This document shows, one piece after another, positions 12,862 to 24,222 of a stretch of DNA of 64,000 nt. Made by a program: the position numbers and the translations under genes. This DNA comes from Morinoia aosen (lineage: Eukaryota > Arthropoda > Malacostraca > Amphipoda > Talitridae). The DNA is taken from the NCBI GenBank assembly GCA_030386875.1, contig CM059579.1, forward strand, positions 19,068,484-19,132,483, written 5' to 3'. Positions within the stretch are counted from its first letter, which is position 1; every line of letters begins with the position of its first letter. The notes beneath the pieces are model-generated. The model did not search any database. It was not told the DNA's origin and saw only the letters and a list, made by a program, of their open reading frames with translations.

Positions 12862-15800
12862 TTTGTGTTGCTGGTGTGTTGTGCTCTGTGCTGCTGGTGT
12901 GTTGTGCTCTGTGCTGCTAGTGTGTTGTGCTCTGTGCTGCTGGTGTGTTGTGCTCTGTGCTGCTGGTGTGTTGTGCTCTGTGCTGCTGGTGTGTTGTGCT
13001 CTGTGTTGCTGGTGTGTTGTGCTCTGTGTTGCTGGTGTGTTGTGCTCTGTGCTGCTGGTGTGTTGTGTTCTGTGCTGCTGGTGTGTTGTGTTCTGTGCTG
13101 CTGGTGTGTTGTGCTCTGTGCTGCTGGTGTGTTGTGCTCTGTGCTGCTGGTGTGTTGTGCTCTGTGCTGCTGGTGTGTTGTGCTCTGTGCTGCTGGTGTG
13201 TTGTGCTCTGTGCTGCTGGTGTGTTGTGCTCTGTGCTGCTGGTGTGTTGTGCTCTGTGCTGCTGGTGTGTTGTGCTCTGTGCTGCTGGTGTGTTGTGCTC
13301 TGTGCTGCTGGTGTGTTGTGCTCTGTGTTGCTGGTGTGTTGTGTTCTTTGCTGCTGGTGTGTTGTGCTCTGTGTTGCTGGTGTGTTGTGCTCTGTGTTGC
13401 TGGTGTGTTGTGTTTTGTGTTGCTGGTGTGTTGTGCTCTGTGTTGCTGGTGTGTTGTGCTCTGTGCTACTGGTGTGTTGTGCTCTGTGTTGCTGGTGTGT
13501 TGTGTTCTGTGCTGCTGGTGTGTTGTGCCCTGTGTTGCTGGTGTGTTGTGCTCTGTGCTGCTGGTGTGTTGTGTTCCAAGCTGCTGGTGTGTTGTGCTCT
13601 GTGCTGCTGGTGTGTTGTGCTCTGTGCTGCTGGTGTGTTGTGTTCTGTGTTGCTGGTGTGTTGTGCTCTGTGCTGCTGGTGTGTTGTGTTCTGTGCTGCT
13701 GGTGTGTTGTGCTCTGTGCTGCTGGTGTGTTGTGCTCTGTGCTGCTAATGTGTTGTGTTCTGTGTTGCTGGTGTGTTGTGCTCTGTGCTGCTGATGTGTT
13801 GTGCTCTGTGCTGCTGGTGTGTTGTGCTCTGTGCTGCTGGTGTGTTGTGCCCTGTGCTGCTGGTGTGTTGTGCTCTGTGCTGCTGGTGTGTTGTGTTCTG
13901 TGTTGCTGGTGTGTTGTGCTCTGTGCTGCTGGTGTGTTGTGCTCTGTGTTGCTGGTGTGTTGTGCTCTGTGTTGCTTGTGTGTTGTGCTCTGTGTTGCTG
14001 GTGTGTTGTGCTCTGTGTTGCTGGTGTGTTGTGCTCTGTGTTGCTGGTGTGTTGTGCTCTGTGTTGCTGGTGTGTTGTGTTTTGTGTTGCTGGTGTGTTG
14101 TGCTCTGTGTTGCTGGTGTGTTGTGCTCTGTGTTGCTGGTGTGTTGTGTTCTGTGCTGCTGGTGTGTTGTGCTCTGTGTTGCTGGTGTGTTGTGCTCTGT
14201 GTTGCTGGTGTGTTGTGTTTTGTGTTGCTGGTGTGTTGTGCTCTGTGTTGCTGGTGTGTTGTGCTCTGTGCTACTGGTGTGTTGTGCTCTGTGTTGCTGG
14301 TGTGTTGTGTTCTGTGCTGCTGGTGTGTTGTGCTCTGTGTTGCTGGTGTGTTGTGCTCTGTGCTGCTGGTGTGTTGTGCTCTGTGTTGCTGGTGTGTTGT
14401 GTTCTGTGCTGCTGGTGTGTTGTGCTCTGTGCTGCTGGTGTGTTGTGCTCTGTGCTGCTGGTGTGTTGTGCTCTGTGCTGCTAATGTGTTGTGTTCTGTG
14501 TTGCTGGTGTGTTGTGCTCTGTGCTGCTGGTGTGTTGTGCTCTGTGCTGCTGGTGTGTTGTGCTCTGTGCTGCTGGTGTGTTGTGCTCTGTGCTGCTGGT
14601 GTGTTGTGCTCTGTGCTGCTGGTGTGTTGTGCTCTGTGCTGCTGGTGTGTTGTGTTCTGTGTTGCTGGTGTGTTGTGCTCTGTGCTGCTGGTGTGTTGTG
14701 CTCTGTGTTGCTGGTGTGTTGTGCTCTGTGCTGCTCGTGTGTTGTGTTCTGTGCTGCTGGTGTGTTGTGCTCTGTGTTCCTGGTGTGTTGTGCTCTGTGC
14801 TGCTGGTGTGTTGTGCTCTGTGCTGCTGGTGTGTTGTGCTCTGTGCTGCTGGTGTGTTGTGCTCTGTGCTGCTGGTGTGTTGTGCTCTGTGCTGCTGGTG
14901 TGTTGTGCTCTGTGCTGCTGGTGTATTGTGCTCTGTGCTGCTGGTGTGTTGTGCTCTGTGCTGCTGGTGTGTTGTGCTCTGTGCTGCTGGTATGTTGTGC
15001 TCTGTGCTGCTGGTGTGTTGGGCTCTGTGCTGCTGGTGTGTTGTGCTCTGTGCTGCTGGTGTGTTGTGCTGTGAGCTGCTGGTGTGTTGTGCTCTGTGCT
15101 GCTGGTGTGTTGTGCTCTGTGCTGCTGGTGTGTTGTGCTCTGTGCTGCTGGTGTGTTGTGCTCTGTGCTGCTGGTGTGTTGTGCTCTGTGCTGCTGGTGT
15201 GCTGTGCTCTGTGCTGCTAATGTGTTGTGTTCTGTGTTGCTGGTGTGTTGTGCTCTGTGCTGCTGGTGTGTTGTGCTCTGTGCTGCTGGCGTGTTGTGCT
15301 CTGTGCTGCTGGTGTGTTGTGTTCTGTGCTGCTGGTGTGTTGTGCTCTGTGTTGCTGGTGTGTTGTGCTCTGTGCTGCTGGTGTGCTGTGCTCTGTGCTG
15401 CTGGTGTGCTGTGCTCTGTGCTGCTGGTGTGCTGTGCTCTGTGCTGCTAATGTGTTGTGCTCTGTGCTGCTGGTGTGTTGTGCTCTGTGCTGCTGGTGTG
15501 TTGTGCTCTGTGCTGCTGGTGTTTTGTGCTCTGTGCTGCTGGTGTGTTGTGCTCTGTGCTGCTAATGTGTTGTGTTCTGTGTTGCTGGTGTGTTGTGCTC
15601 TGCGCTGCTGGTGTGTTGTGTTCTGTGCTGCTGGTGTGTTGTGCTCTGTGCTGCTGGTGTGTTGTGCTCTGTGCTGCTGGTGTGTTGTGCTCTGTGCTGC
15701 TGGTGTGCTGTGCTCTGTGCTGCTGGTGTGCTGTGCTCTGTGCTGCTAATGTGTTGTGCTCTGTGCTGCTGGTGTGTTGTGCTCTGCGCTGCTGGTGTGT

Positions 15801-18800
15801 TGTGCTCTGTGCTGCTGGTGTGTTGTGCTCTGCGCTGCTGGTGTGTTGTGCTCTGTGCTGCTAATGTGTTGTGTTCTGTGTTGCTGGTGTGTTGTGCTCT
15901 GCGCTGCTGGTGTGTTGTGTTCTGTGCTGCTGGTGTGTTGTGCTCTGTGCTGCTGGTGTGTTGTGTTCTGTGCTGCTGGTGTGTTGTGCTCTGTGCTGCT
16001 GGTGTGCTGTGCTCTGTGCTGCTGGTGTGCTGTGCTCTGTGCTGCTAATGTGTTGTGCTCTGTGCTGCTGGTGTGTTGTGCTCTGTGCTGCTGGTGTGTT
16101 GTGCTCTGTGCTGCTGGTGTGTTGTGCTCTGTGCTGCTGGTGTTTTGTGTTCTGTGCTGCTGGTGTGTTGTGCTCTGTGCTGCTGGTGTGTTGTGCTCTG
16201 TGCTGCTAATGTGTTGTGTTCTGTGTTGCTGGTGTGTTGTGCTCTGTGCTGCTGGTGTGTTGTGCCCTGTGCTGCTGGTGTGTTGTGCTCTGTGCTGCTG
16301 GTGTGTTGTGCCCTGTGCTGCTGGTGTGTTGTGCTCTGTGCTGCTGGTGTGTTGTGTTCTGTGTTGCTGGTGTGTTGTGCTCTGTGCTGCTGGTGTGTTG
16401 TGCTCTGTGTTGCTGGTGTGTTGTGCTCTGTGCTGCTGGTGTGTTGTGTTCTGTGCTGCTGGTGTGTTGTGCTCTGTGTTGCTGGTGTGTTGTGCTCTGT
16501 GTTGCTGGTGTGTTGTGTTCTGTGCTGCTGGTGTGTTGTGCTCTGTGTTGCTGGTGTGTTGTGCTCTGTGTTGCTGGTGTGTTGTGTTTTGTGTTGCTGG
16601 TGTGTTGTGCTCTGTGTTGCTGGTGTGTTGTGCTCTGTGCTACTGGTGTGTTGTGCTCTGTGTTGCTGGTGTGTTGTGTTCTGTGCTGCTGGTGTGTTGT
16701 GCTCTGTGTTGCTGGTGTGTTGTGCTCTGTGCTGCTGGTGTGTTGTGCTCTGTGTTGCTGGTGTGTTGTGCTCTGTGCTGCTGGTGTGTTGTGTTCTGTG
16801 TTGCTGGTGTGTTGTGCTCTGTGCTGCTGGTGTGTTGTGTTCTGTGCTGCTGGTGTGTTGTGCTCTGTGCTGCTGGTGTGTTGTGCTCTGTGCTGCTAAT
16901 GTGTTGTGTTCTGTGTTGCTGGTGTGTTGTGCTCTGTGCTGCTGGTGTGTTGTGCTCTGTGCTGCTGGTGTGTTGTGCTCTGTGCTGCTAGTGTGTTGTG
17001 TTCTGTGTTGCTGGTGTGTTGTGCTCTGTGCTGCTGGTGTGTTGTGTTCTGTGCTGCTGGTGTGTTGTGCTCTGTGCTGCTGGTGTGTTGTGCTCTGTGC
17101 TGCTAATGTGTTGTGTTCTGTGTTGCTGGTGTGTTGTGCTCTGTGCTGCTGGTGTGTTGTGCTCTGTGCTGCTGGTGTGTTGTGCTCTGTGCTGCTGGTG
17201 TGTTTTGCTCTGTGCTGCTGGTGTGTTGTGCTCTGTGCTGCTGGTGTGTTGTGCTCTGTGCTGCTGGTGTGTTGTGCTCTGTGCTGCTGGTGTGTTGTGC
17301 TCTGTGCTGCTGGTGTGTTGTGCTCTGTGCTGCTGGTGTGTTGTGTTCTGTGTTGCTGGTATGTTGTGCTCTGTGCTGCTGGTGTGTTGTGCTCTGTGTT
17401 GCTGGTGTGTTGTGCTCTGTGCTGCTGGTGTGTTGTGTTCTGTGCTGCTGGTGTGTTGTGCTCTGTGTTGCTGGTGTTTTGTGCTCTGTGTTGCTGGTGT
17501 GTTGTGTTCTGTGCTGCTGGTGTGTTGTGCTCTGTGTTGCTGGTGTGTTGTGCTCTGTGTTGCTGGTGTGTTGTGTTTTGTGTTGCTGGTGTGTTGTGCT
17601 CTGTGTTGCTGGTGTGTTGTGCTCTGTGCTGCTGGTGTGTTGTGTTCTGTGCTGCTGGTGTGTTGTGCTGTGCTGCTGGTGTGTTGTGCTCTGTGCTGCT
17701 GGTGTGTTGTGCTCTGTGCTACTGGTGTGTTGTGCTGTGCTGCTGGTGTGTTGTGCTGTGCTGCTGGTGTGTTTTGCTCTGTGTTGCTGGTGTGTTGTGT
17801 TCTGTGTTGCTGGTGTGTTGTGTTCTGTGTTGCTGGTGTGTTGTGTTCTGTGCTGCTGGTGTGTTGTGCGATGCTGCTGGTGTTTGTGCTCTGTGCTGCT
17901 GGTGTGTTGTGCTGTGCTGCTGGTGTGTTGTGCTCTGTGTTGCTGGTGTGTTGTGTTCTGTGTTGCTGGTGTGTTGTGCTCTGTGTTGCTGGTGTGTTGT
18001 GCTCTGTGCTGCTGGTGTGTTGTGCTCTGTGCTGCTGGTGTGTTGTGCTCTGTGCTACTGGTGTGTTGTGCTGTGCTGCTGGTGTGTTGTGCTGTGCTGC
18101 TGGTGTGTTGTGCTCTGTATGGCTGGTGTGTTGTGTTTTGTGTTGCTGGTGTGTTGTGCTCTGTGTTGCTGGTGTGTTGTGCTCTGTGCTGCTGGTGTGT
18201 TGTGTTCTGTGCTGCTGGTGTGTTGTGCTGTGCTGCTGGTGTGTTGTGCTCTGTGCTGCTGGTGTGTTGTGCTGTGTGCTACTGGTGTGTTGTGCTGTGC
18301 TGCTGGTGTGTTGTGCTGTGCTGCTGGTGTGTTGTGCTCTGTGTTGCTGGTGTGTTGTGTTCTGTGTTGCTGGTGTGTTGTGCTCTGTGCTGCTGGTGTG
18401 TTGTGCTCTGTGCTGCTAATGTGTTGTGTTCTGTGTTGCTGGTGTGTTGTGCTCTGTGCTGCTGGTGTGTTGTGTTCTGTGCTGCTTGTGTGTTGTGCTC
18501 TGTGCTGCTGGTGTGCTGTGCTCTGTGCTGCTGGTGTGCTGTGCTCTGTGCTGCTAATGTGTTGTGCTCTGTGCTGCTGGTGTGTTGTGCTCTGTGCTGC
18601 TGGTGTGTTGTGCTCTGTGCTGCTGGTGTGTTGTGCTCTGTGCTGCTGGTGTGTTGTGCTCTGTGCTGCTAATGTGTTGTGTTCTGTGTTGCTGGTGTGT
18701 TGTGCTCTGTGCTGCTGGTGTGTTGTGTTCTGTGCTGCTGGTGTGTTGTGCTCTGTGCTGCTGGTGTGTTGTGCTCTGTGCTGCTGGTGTGTTGTGCTCT

Positions 18801-21345
18801 GTGCTGCTGGTGTGTTGTGCTCTGTGTTGCTGGTGTGTTGTGCTCTGTGCTGCTGGTGTGTTGTGCTCTGTGCTGCTGGTGTGTTGTGCTCTGTGCTGCT
18901 GGTGTGTTGTGCTCTGTGCTGCTGGTGTGTTGTGCTCTGTGCTGCTGGTGTTTGTGCTCTGTGCTGCTGGTGTATTGTGCTGTGCTGCTGGTGTGTTGTG
19001 CTCTGTGTTGCTGGTGTGTTGTGTTCTGTGTTGCTGGTGTGTTGTGCTCTGTGCTGCTGGTGTGTTGTGCTCTGTGCTGCTGGTGTGTTGTGCTCTGTGC
19101 TGCTAATGTGTTGTGTTCTGTGTTGCTGGTGTGTTGTGCTCTGTGCTGCTGGTGTGTTGTGTTCTGTGCTGCTGGTGTGTTGTGCTCTGTGCTGCTGGTG
19201 TGTTGTGCTTTGTGCTGCTGGTGTGTTGTGCTCTGTGCTGCTAATGTGTTGTGTTCTGTGTTGCTGGTGTGTTGTGCTCTGTGCTGCTGGTGTGTTGTGT
19301 TCTGTGCTGCTGGTGTGTTGTGCTCTGTGCTGCTGGTGTGTTGTGCTCTGTGCTGCTGGTGTGTTGTGCTCTGTGTTGCTGGTGTGTTGTGTTCTGTGCT
19401 GCTGGTGTGTTGTGCTCTGTGCTGCTGGTGTGTTGTGCTCTGTGCTGCTGGTGTGTTGTGTTCTGTGCTGCTGGTGTGTTGTGCTCTGTGCTGCTGGTGT
19501 GTTGTGCTCTGTGCTGCTGGTGTGTTGTGCTCTGTGCTGCTGGTGTGTTGTGCTTTGTGCTGCTTGTGTGTTGTGCTCTGTGCTGCTGGTGTGTTGTGCT
19601 TTGTGCTGCTGGTGTGTTGTGCTCTGTGCTGCTGGTGTGTTGTGCTCTGTGTTGCTGGTGTTGTGCTTTGTGCTGCTGGTGTGTTGTGCTCTGTGCTGCT
19701 GGTGTGTTGTGCTCTGTGCTGCTGGTGTGTTGTGCTTTGTGCTGCTGGTGTGTTGTGCTCTGTGCTGCTAATGTGTTGTGTTCTGTGTTGCTGGTGTGTT
19801 GTGCTCTGTGCTGCTGGTGTGTTGTGTTCTGTGCTGCTGGTGTGTTGTGTTCTGTGCTGCTGGTGTGTTGTGCTCTGTGCTGCTGGTGTGTTGTGCTCTG
19901 TGCTGCTGGTGTGTTGTGCTCTGTGCTGCTGGTGTTTGTGCTCTGTGCTGCTGGTGTGTTGTGCTGTGCTGCTGGTGTGTTGTGCTCTGTGTTGCTGGTG
20001 TGTTGTGCTCTGTGCTGCTGGTGTGTTGTGTTCTGTGCTGCTGGTGTGTTGTGTTCTGTGCTGCTGGTGTGTTGTGCTCTGTGTTGCTGGTGTGTTGTGC
20101 TCTGTGCTGCTGGTGTGTTGTGTTCTGTGTTGCTTGTGTGTTGTGTTCTGTGCTGCTGGTGTGTTGTGTTCTGTGCTGCTGGTGTGTTGTGCTCTGTGCT
20201 GCTGGTGTGATGTGCTCTGTGTTGCTGGTGTGTTGTGCTCTGTGTTGCTGGTGTGTTGTGCTCTGTGCTGCTGGTGTGTTGTGCTCTGTGCTGCTGGTGT
20301 GTTGTGCTCTGTGCTGCTGGTGTGTTGTGCTCTGTGTTGCTGGTGTGTTGTGCTCTGTGCTGCTGGTGTGTTGTGCTCTGTGCTGCTGGTGTGTTGTGCT
20401 CTGTGCTGCTGGTGTGTTGTGCTCTGTGCCACTGGTGTGTTGTGCTCTGTGCTGCTGGTGTGTTGTGGTATGTGCTGTTGGTGTTTGTGCTCTGTGCCAC
20501 TGGTGTGTTGTGCTCTGTGCTGCTGGTGTGTTGTGTTCTGTGCTGCTGGTGTTTGTGCTCTGTGCTGCTGGTGTGTTGTGCTCTGTGCTGCTGATGTGTT
20601 GTGCTCTGTGCTGCTGGTGTTTGTGCTCTGTGCTGCTGGTGTGTTGTGCTCTGTGCTGCTGGTGTGTTGTGCTCTGTATTGCTGGTGTGTTGTGCTCTGT
20701 GTTGCTGGTGTGTTGTGTTCTGTGTTGCTTGTGTGTTGTGCTCTGTGTTGCTGGTGTGTTGTGCTCTGTGTTGCTGGTGTGTTGTGCTCTGTGCTGCTGG
20801 TGTGTTGTGTTCTGTGCTGCTGGTGTGTTGTGCTCTGTGCTGCTGGTGTGTTGTGCTCTGTGCTGCTGGTGTGTTGTGCTCTGTGTTGCTGGTGTGTTGT
20901 GTTCTGTGCTGCTGGTGTGTTGTGCTCTGTGCTGCTGGTGTGTTGTGCTCTGTGCTGCTGGTGTGTTGTGCGCTGTGCTGCTGGTGTGTTGTGCTCTGTG
21001 CTGCTGGTGTGTTGTGCTCTGTGCTGCTGGTGTGTTGTGCTCTGTGCTGCTGGTGTTTTGTGCTCTGTGTTGCTGGTGTGTTGTGCTCTGTGCTGCTGGT
21101 GTGTTGTGCTCTGTGCTGCTGGTGTGTTGTGCTCTGTGCTGCTGGTGTGTTGTGTTCTGTGCTGCTGGTGTGTTGTGCTCTGTGCTGCTGGTGTGTTGTG
21201 CTCTGTGCTGCTGGTGTGTTGTGCTCAGTGCTGCTGGTGTGTTGTGCTCTGTGCTGCTGATGTGTTGTGCTCTGTGCTGCTGGTGTGTTGTGCTCTGTGG
21301 TGCTGATGTGCTGTGCTCTGTGCTGCTGGTGTGTTGTGCTCTTGC
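12862..21345. repeat. Array A: 23-bp minisatellite, about 370 units
   Basis: Nearly unbroken tandem copies of a 23-bp unit with core GCTCTGTGCTGCTGG followed by TGTGTTGT. The main variants are CTGTGTTGCTGG, TGTTCTGTG, TGCTAATG and, from about 17,640, units shortened by two bases (TGTGCTGTGCTGC). The + strand contains almost no adenine over 8.4 kb. Because 23 is not a multiple of three, the three frames of a strand encode cyclic versions of the same 23-residue peptide: Cys/Leu/Val-rich (containing CCALCCWCVVLC) on + and Gln/His/Thr-rich (containing HQQHRAQHTSS) on -. All six frames are therefore open. The giant open frames, up to 1,238 codons, follow from this and are not annotated as genes. 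Confidence 0.98.
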
Positions 21346-22564
21346 TGCTGATGTGCCGCGCTCTGTGCTGCTGGTGTGCCGCACTCTGTGCTGCTGGTGT
21401 GCCGCACTTTGTGCTGCTGATCTGCCGCACTTTGTGCTGCTGATGTGCCGCACTTTGTGCTGCTGATGTGCCGCACTTTGTGCTGCTGATGAGCCGCACT
21501 TTGTGCTGCTGATGTGCCGCGCTCTGTGCTGCTGGTGTGCCACACTTTGTGCTGCTGATGTGCCGAACTTTGTGCTGATGATGTGCCGCACTTGTGCTGC
21601 TGATGTGCCGCACTTTGTGCTACTGATGTGCCGCACTTTGTGCTACTGATGTGCCGCACTTTGTGCTGCTGATGTGCCGCACTTTGTGCTGCTGATGTGC
21701 CGCACTTTGTGCTGCTGATGTGCCGCACTCTGTGCTGCTGATGTGCCACACTTTGTGCTGCTGATGTGTCGCACTTTGTGCTGCTGATGAGCCGCACTTT
21801 GTGCTGCTGATGTGCCTCACTCTGTGCTGCTGATGTGCCTCACTCTGTGCTGCTGATGTGCCGCACTTTGTGCTGCTGATGTGCCACACTTTGTGCTGCT
21901 GATGTGCCACACTTTGTGCTGCTGATGTGCCGCACTCTGTGCTGCTGATGTGCCACACTTTGTGCTGCTGATGTGTCGCACTTTGTGCTGCTGATGAGCC
22001 GCACTTTGTGCTGCTGATGTGCCTCACTCTGTGCTGCTGATGTGCCGCACTTTGTGCTGCTGATGTGCCGCACTTTGTGCTGCTGATGTGCCGCACTCTG
22101 TGCTGCTGATGTGCCGCACTTTGTGCTGCTGATGTGCCACACTTTGTGCTGCTGATGTGTCGCACTCTGTGCTGCTGATGTGCCGCATTTTGTGCTGCTG
22201 ATGTGCCGCACTTTGTGCTGCTTATGTGCCGCACTTTGTGCTGCTGATGAGCCGCACTTTGTGCTGCTGATGTGCCGCGCTCTGTGCTGCTGGTGTGCCG
22301 CACTTTGTGCTGCTGATGTGCCGAACTTTGTGCTGCTGATGTGCCGCACTTTGTGCTGCTGATGTTCCGCACTTTGTGCTGCCGATGAGCCGCACTTTGT
22401 GCTGCTGATGTGCCGCACTTTGTGCTGCTGATGTGCCGCACTTTGCTGCTGATGTGCCGCACTTTGTGCTGCTGATGTGCCGCACTTTGTGCTGCTGATG
22501 TGCCGCACTTTGTGCTGCTGATGTGCCGCACTTTGCTGCTGATGTGCCGCACTTTGTGCTGCTT
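21345..22564. repeat. Array B: diverged 23-bp subfamily, about 53 units
   Basis: Direct continuation of array A with the same period and a shared TGTGCTGCTG core, but with TGCCGCACTT replacing the TGTTGTGCTC part and GATG replacing GGTG. Unlike array A it contains CpG (GCCGCAC). Variants include TGAGCCGC, TGCCACAC and TGCCTCAC, and two units shortened by three bases (CACTTTGCTGCTG). The array stops abruptly at TGTGCTGCTTTTTACGCG. The - strand frames are open and Ala/His/Ser-rich. I regard this as an edge subfamily of the same satellite. Confidence 0.97.
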
Positions 22565-23922
22565 TTTACGCGCATATCAGCTCACTTCTCAGGTGAACGT
22601 TTTGTTTTCTTGAAGTTCAAAGTGCTGCAAGCCTTCTGAGATGCTGCGTCCATTGCATATGTACGTATGAACCGTGGACAAGTTTGCATAAAGGTCAAGT
22701 GTTGAACATATTCCAGCTTCGACTCTCAACTCAGTTCGTGGATGGCTGTGGGACAAATGTACACATGCTGTATACACTGCGCTAATTTCTCTGGTAAAGG
22801 GAGGGGATGGCAATGCTCTTCTCTATTTCAACTATTAGAACTCGCAAGTGAAAATCGTGCGAGGATGCATCATCAACATTATTAATAAATCACAATTCCC
22901 TTAAGTATATAACATCGACTCGTCTTCTCTCGCTATTGCGCATCTTCTCATCATTATATTTCTGCAAAGATTCTGGTATAATAGTTGCTACGGAACAAAG
23001 ACGAAAATATGCAAACCAAACAATTGAATCACATTTCTAGAATCGCACTCAGTAGTGTCGATGTTTTCGCCTTAAGAGCAACACGTACTCAGCCACGTCA
23101 AAGCGCCACAAAGACCGCGGGGTCGTAAGCGGTGTCATTTGACTTGCCCTTATAATTACTGGCTATTAAGACGCGTCTGCAGCTACAAAGCCGCAAAGTT
23201 TGGCTTTTTCCTTGAAGGAACTACAGAAACAAGCTGTGAATGAACTCTTGCTCTCCTCTTACGAGATTAAATTCCAGCTGTTAATGCGCGCAGCTTCTTG
23301 GCCCAGCATTCGAAAGTAAACGGCGTCTTGCAGATGAGGAAACCCTCAGAAACTGCAGCGATGCTGCTCCGCAGTACGCCTGCATTTGTACTCCTATGCA
23401 ATTCCTAATAATCGTATTTGTATTTATTGAATGTCTTAGAGCAGGGAAAATTTTCCGAAAATCTTTTAGAAATTCATTGTGAAATATTTACTCTCTGTGG
23501 TTTTTAGATATTCTTAAAATCTCCTATGATGTACGTGTGCACTGTGATAGGTCACATATTAGTGAGGTGTACGCAAGTATGTACCGGTAACGAACATCAT
23601 GCCTGGGTGTCACAAGGGGGCTGGTGCTGTGTTCGTGTTAACACTGGAGTCATTTGATATTGCCAGTTTTGGGGCCATTTTATAAATTGATTTATTTTTT
23701 GTGTCATTCTTCATGTTCCTTTTTATCAGTCGGATATCTATAAATATTTTTTTGTCTCTTATTTTTGGCGCGTCACTTCTTACATATGAGGGGGTCAATG
23801 AATCTTAAATCAAGCCCAATTTTAAATGCGTTTGTTCATCAATCAGCCACTCTGATATCTCGATAATTAAAAATAACTTGTATAATGTACTTCCTGGACG
23901 TAACACATCAGTGAGCCCCTAC

Positions 23923-23972
23923 TCTGACCTATTACAACAGACGCTTTAAAGCGTGTGTTGTAATAGGTCAGA
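23923..23972. repeat. 50-bp near-perfect palindrome
   Basis: The left arm begins TCTGACCTATTACAACA and the right arm ends TGTTGTAATAGGTCAGA. The arms meet at GCTTTAAAGC with no loop, and 24 of 25 arm positions pair. It could extrude as a cruciform, fold as a hairpin RNA, or be two fused transposon termini. No target duplication is clear. Confidence 0.85.
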
Positions 23973-24161
23973 ATAAATAAAAAAAAATAAAAATAACTTT
24001 ATATGAGCCCCATAAGTTTTGTAGCTTATAATTAAAGCACTCCGTGGAACCCTTGTACAAATATACTAACGTACTCATCGAAGCCGTGAAACATGACCGC
24101 GTCGATGATATAATTTATCTAATCTAGAACACTTGTCCTCGGCAAACTAGAACACTATGAA

Positions 24162-24222
24162 CACTATGAAAATATTTTAATGAATAAATACACTAGAACA
24201 CTATGAAAATATTTTAATGAAT
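24162..24222. repeat. Local direct duplication, 37-bp period
   Basis: A 24-base block starting CACTATGAAAATATTTTAAT occurs at 24,162-24,185 and again, identical, at 24,199-24,222. The repeat extends imperfectly upstream through ACTAGAACACTATGA. Likely a recent slippage duplication. Confidence 0.9.

Noticed and set aside
16055-19771. 1,238-codon Cys-rich open frame on + through array A
   Set aside because: It follows from a stop-free 23-bp unit whose three frames are equivalent. There is no leader, domain, start context or non-repeat exon, and overlapping frames on both strands are equally open.
12862-21345. Telomeric or G-quadruplex repeat
   Set aside because: The unit is not TTAGG-like, has no runs of three or more G, and the array is internal with unique sequence on both sides.
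19241-21613. 790-codon Gln/His/Thr-rich open frame on - through arrays A and B
   Set aside because: Same reason: the reverse complement of the unit lacks stops in every frame.
12862-22564. CRISPR-like array
   Set aside because: The units are contiguous with no unique spacers, and the context is eukaryotic with transposons.
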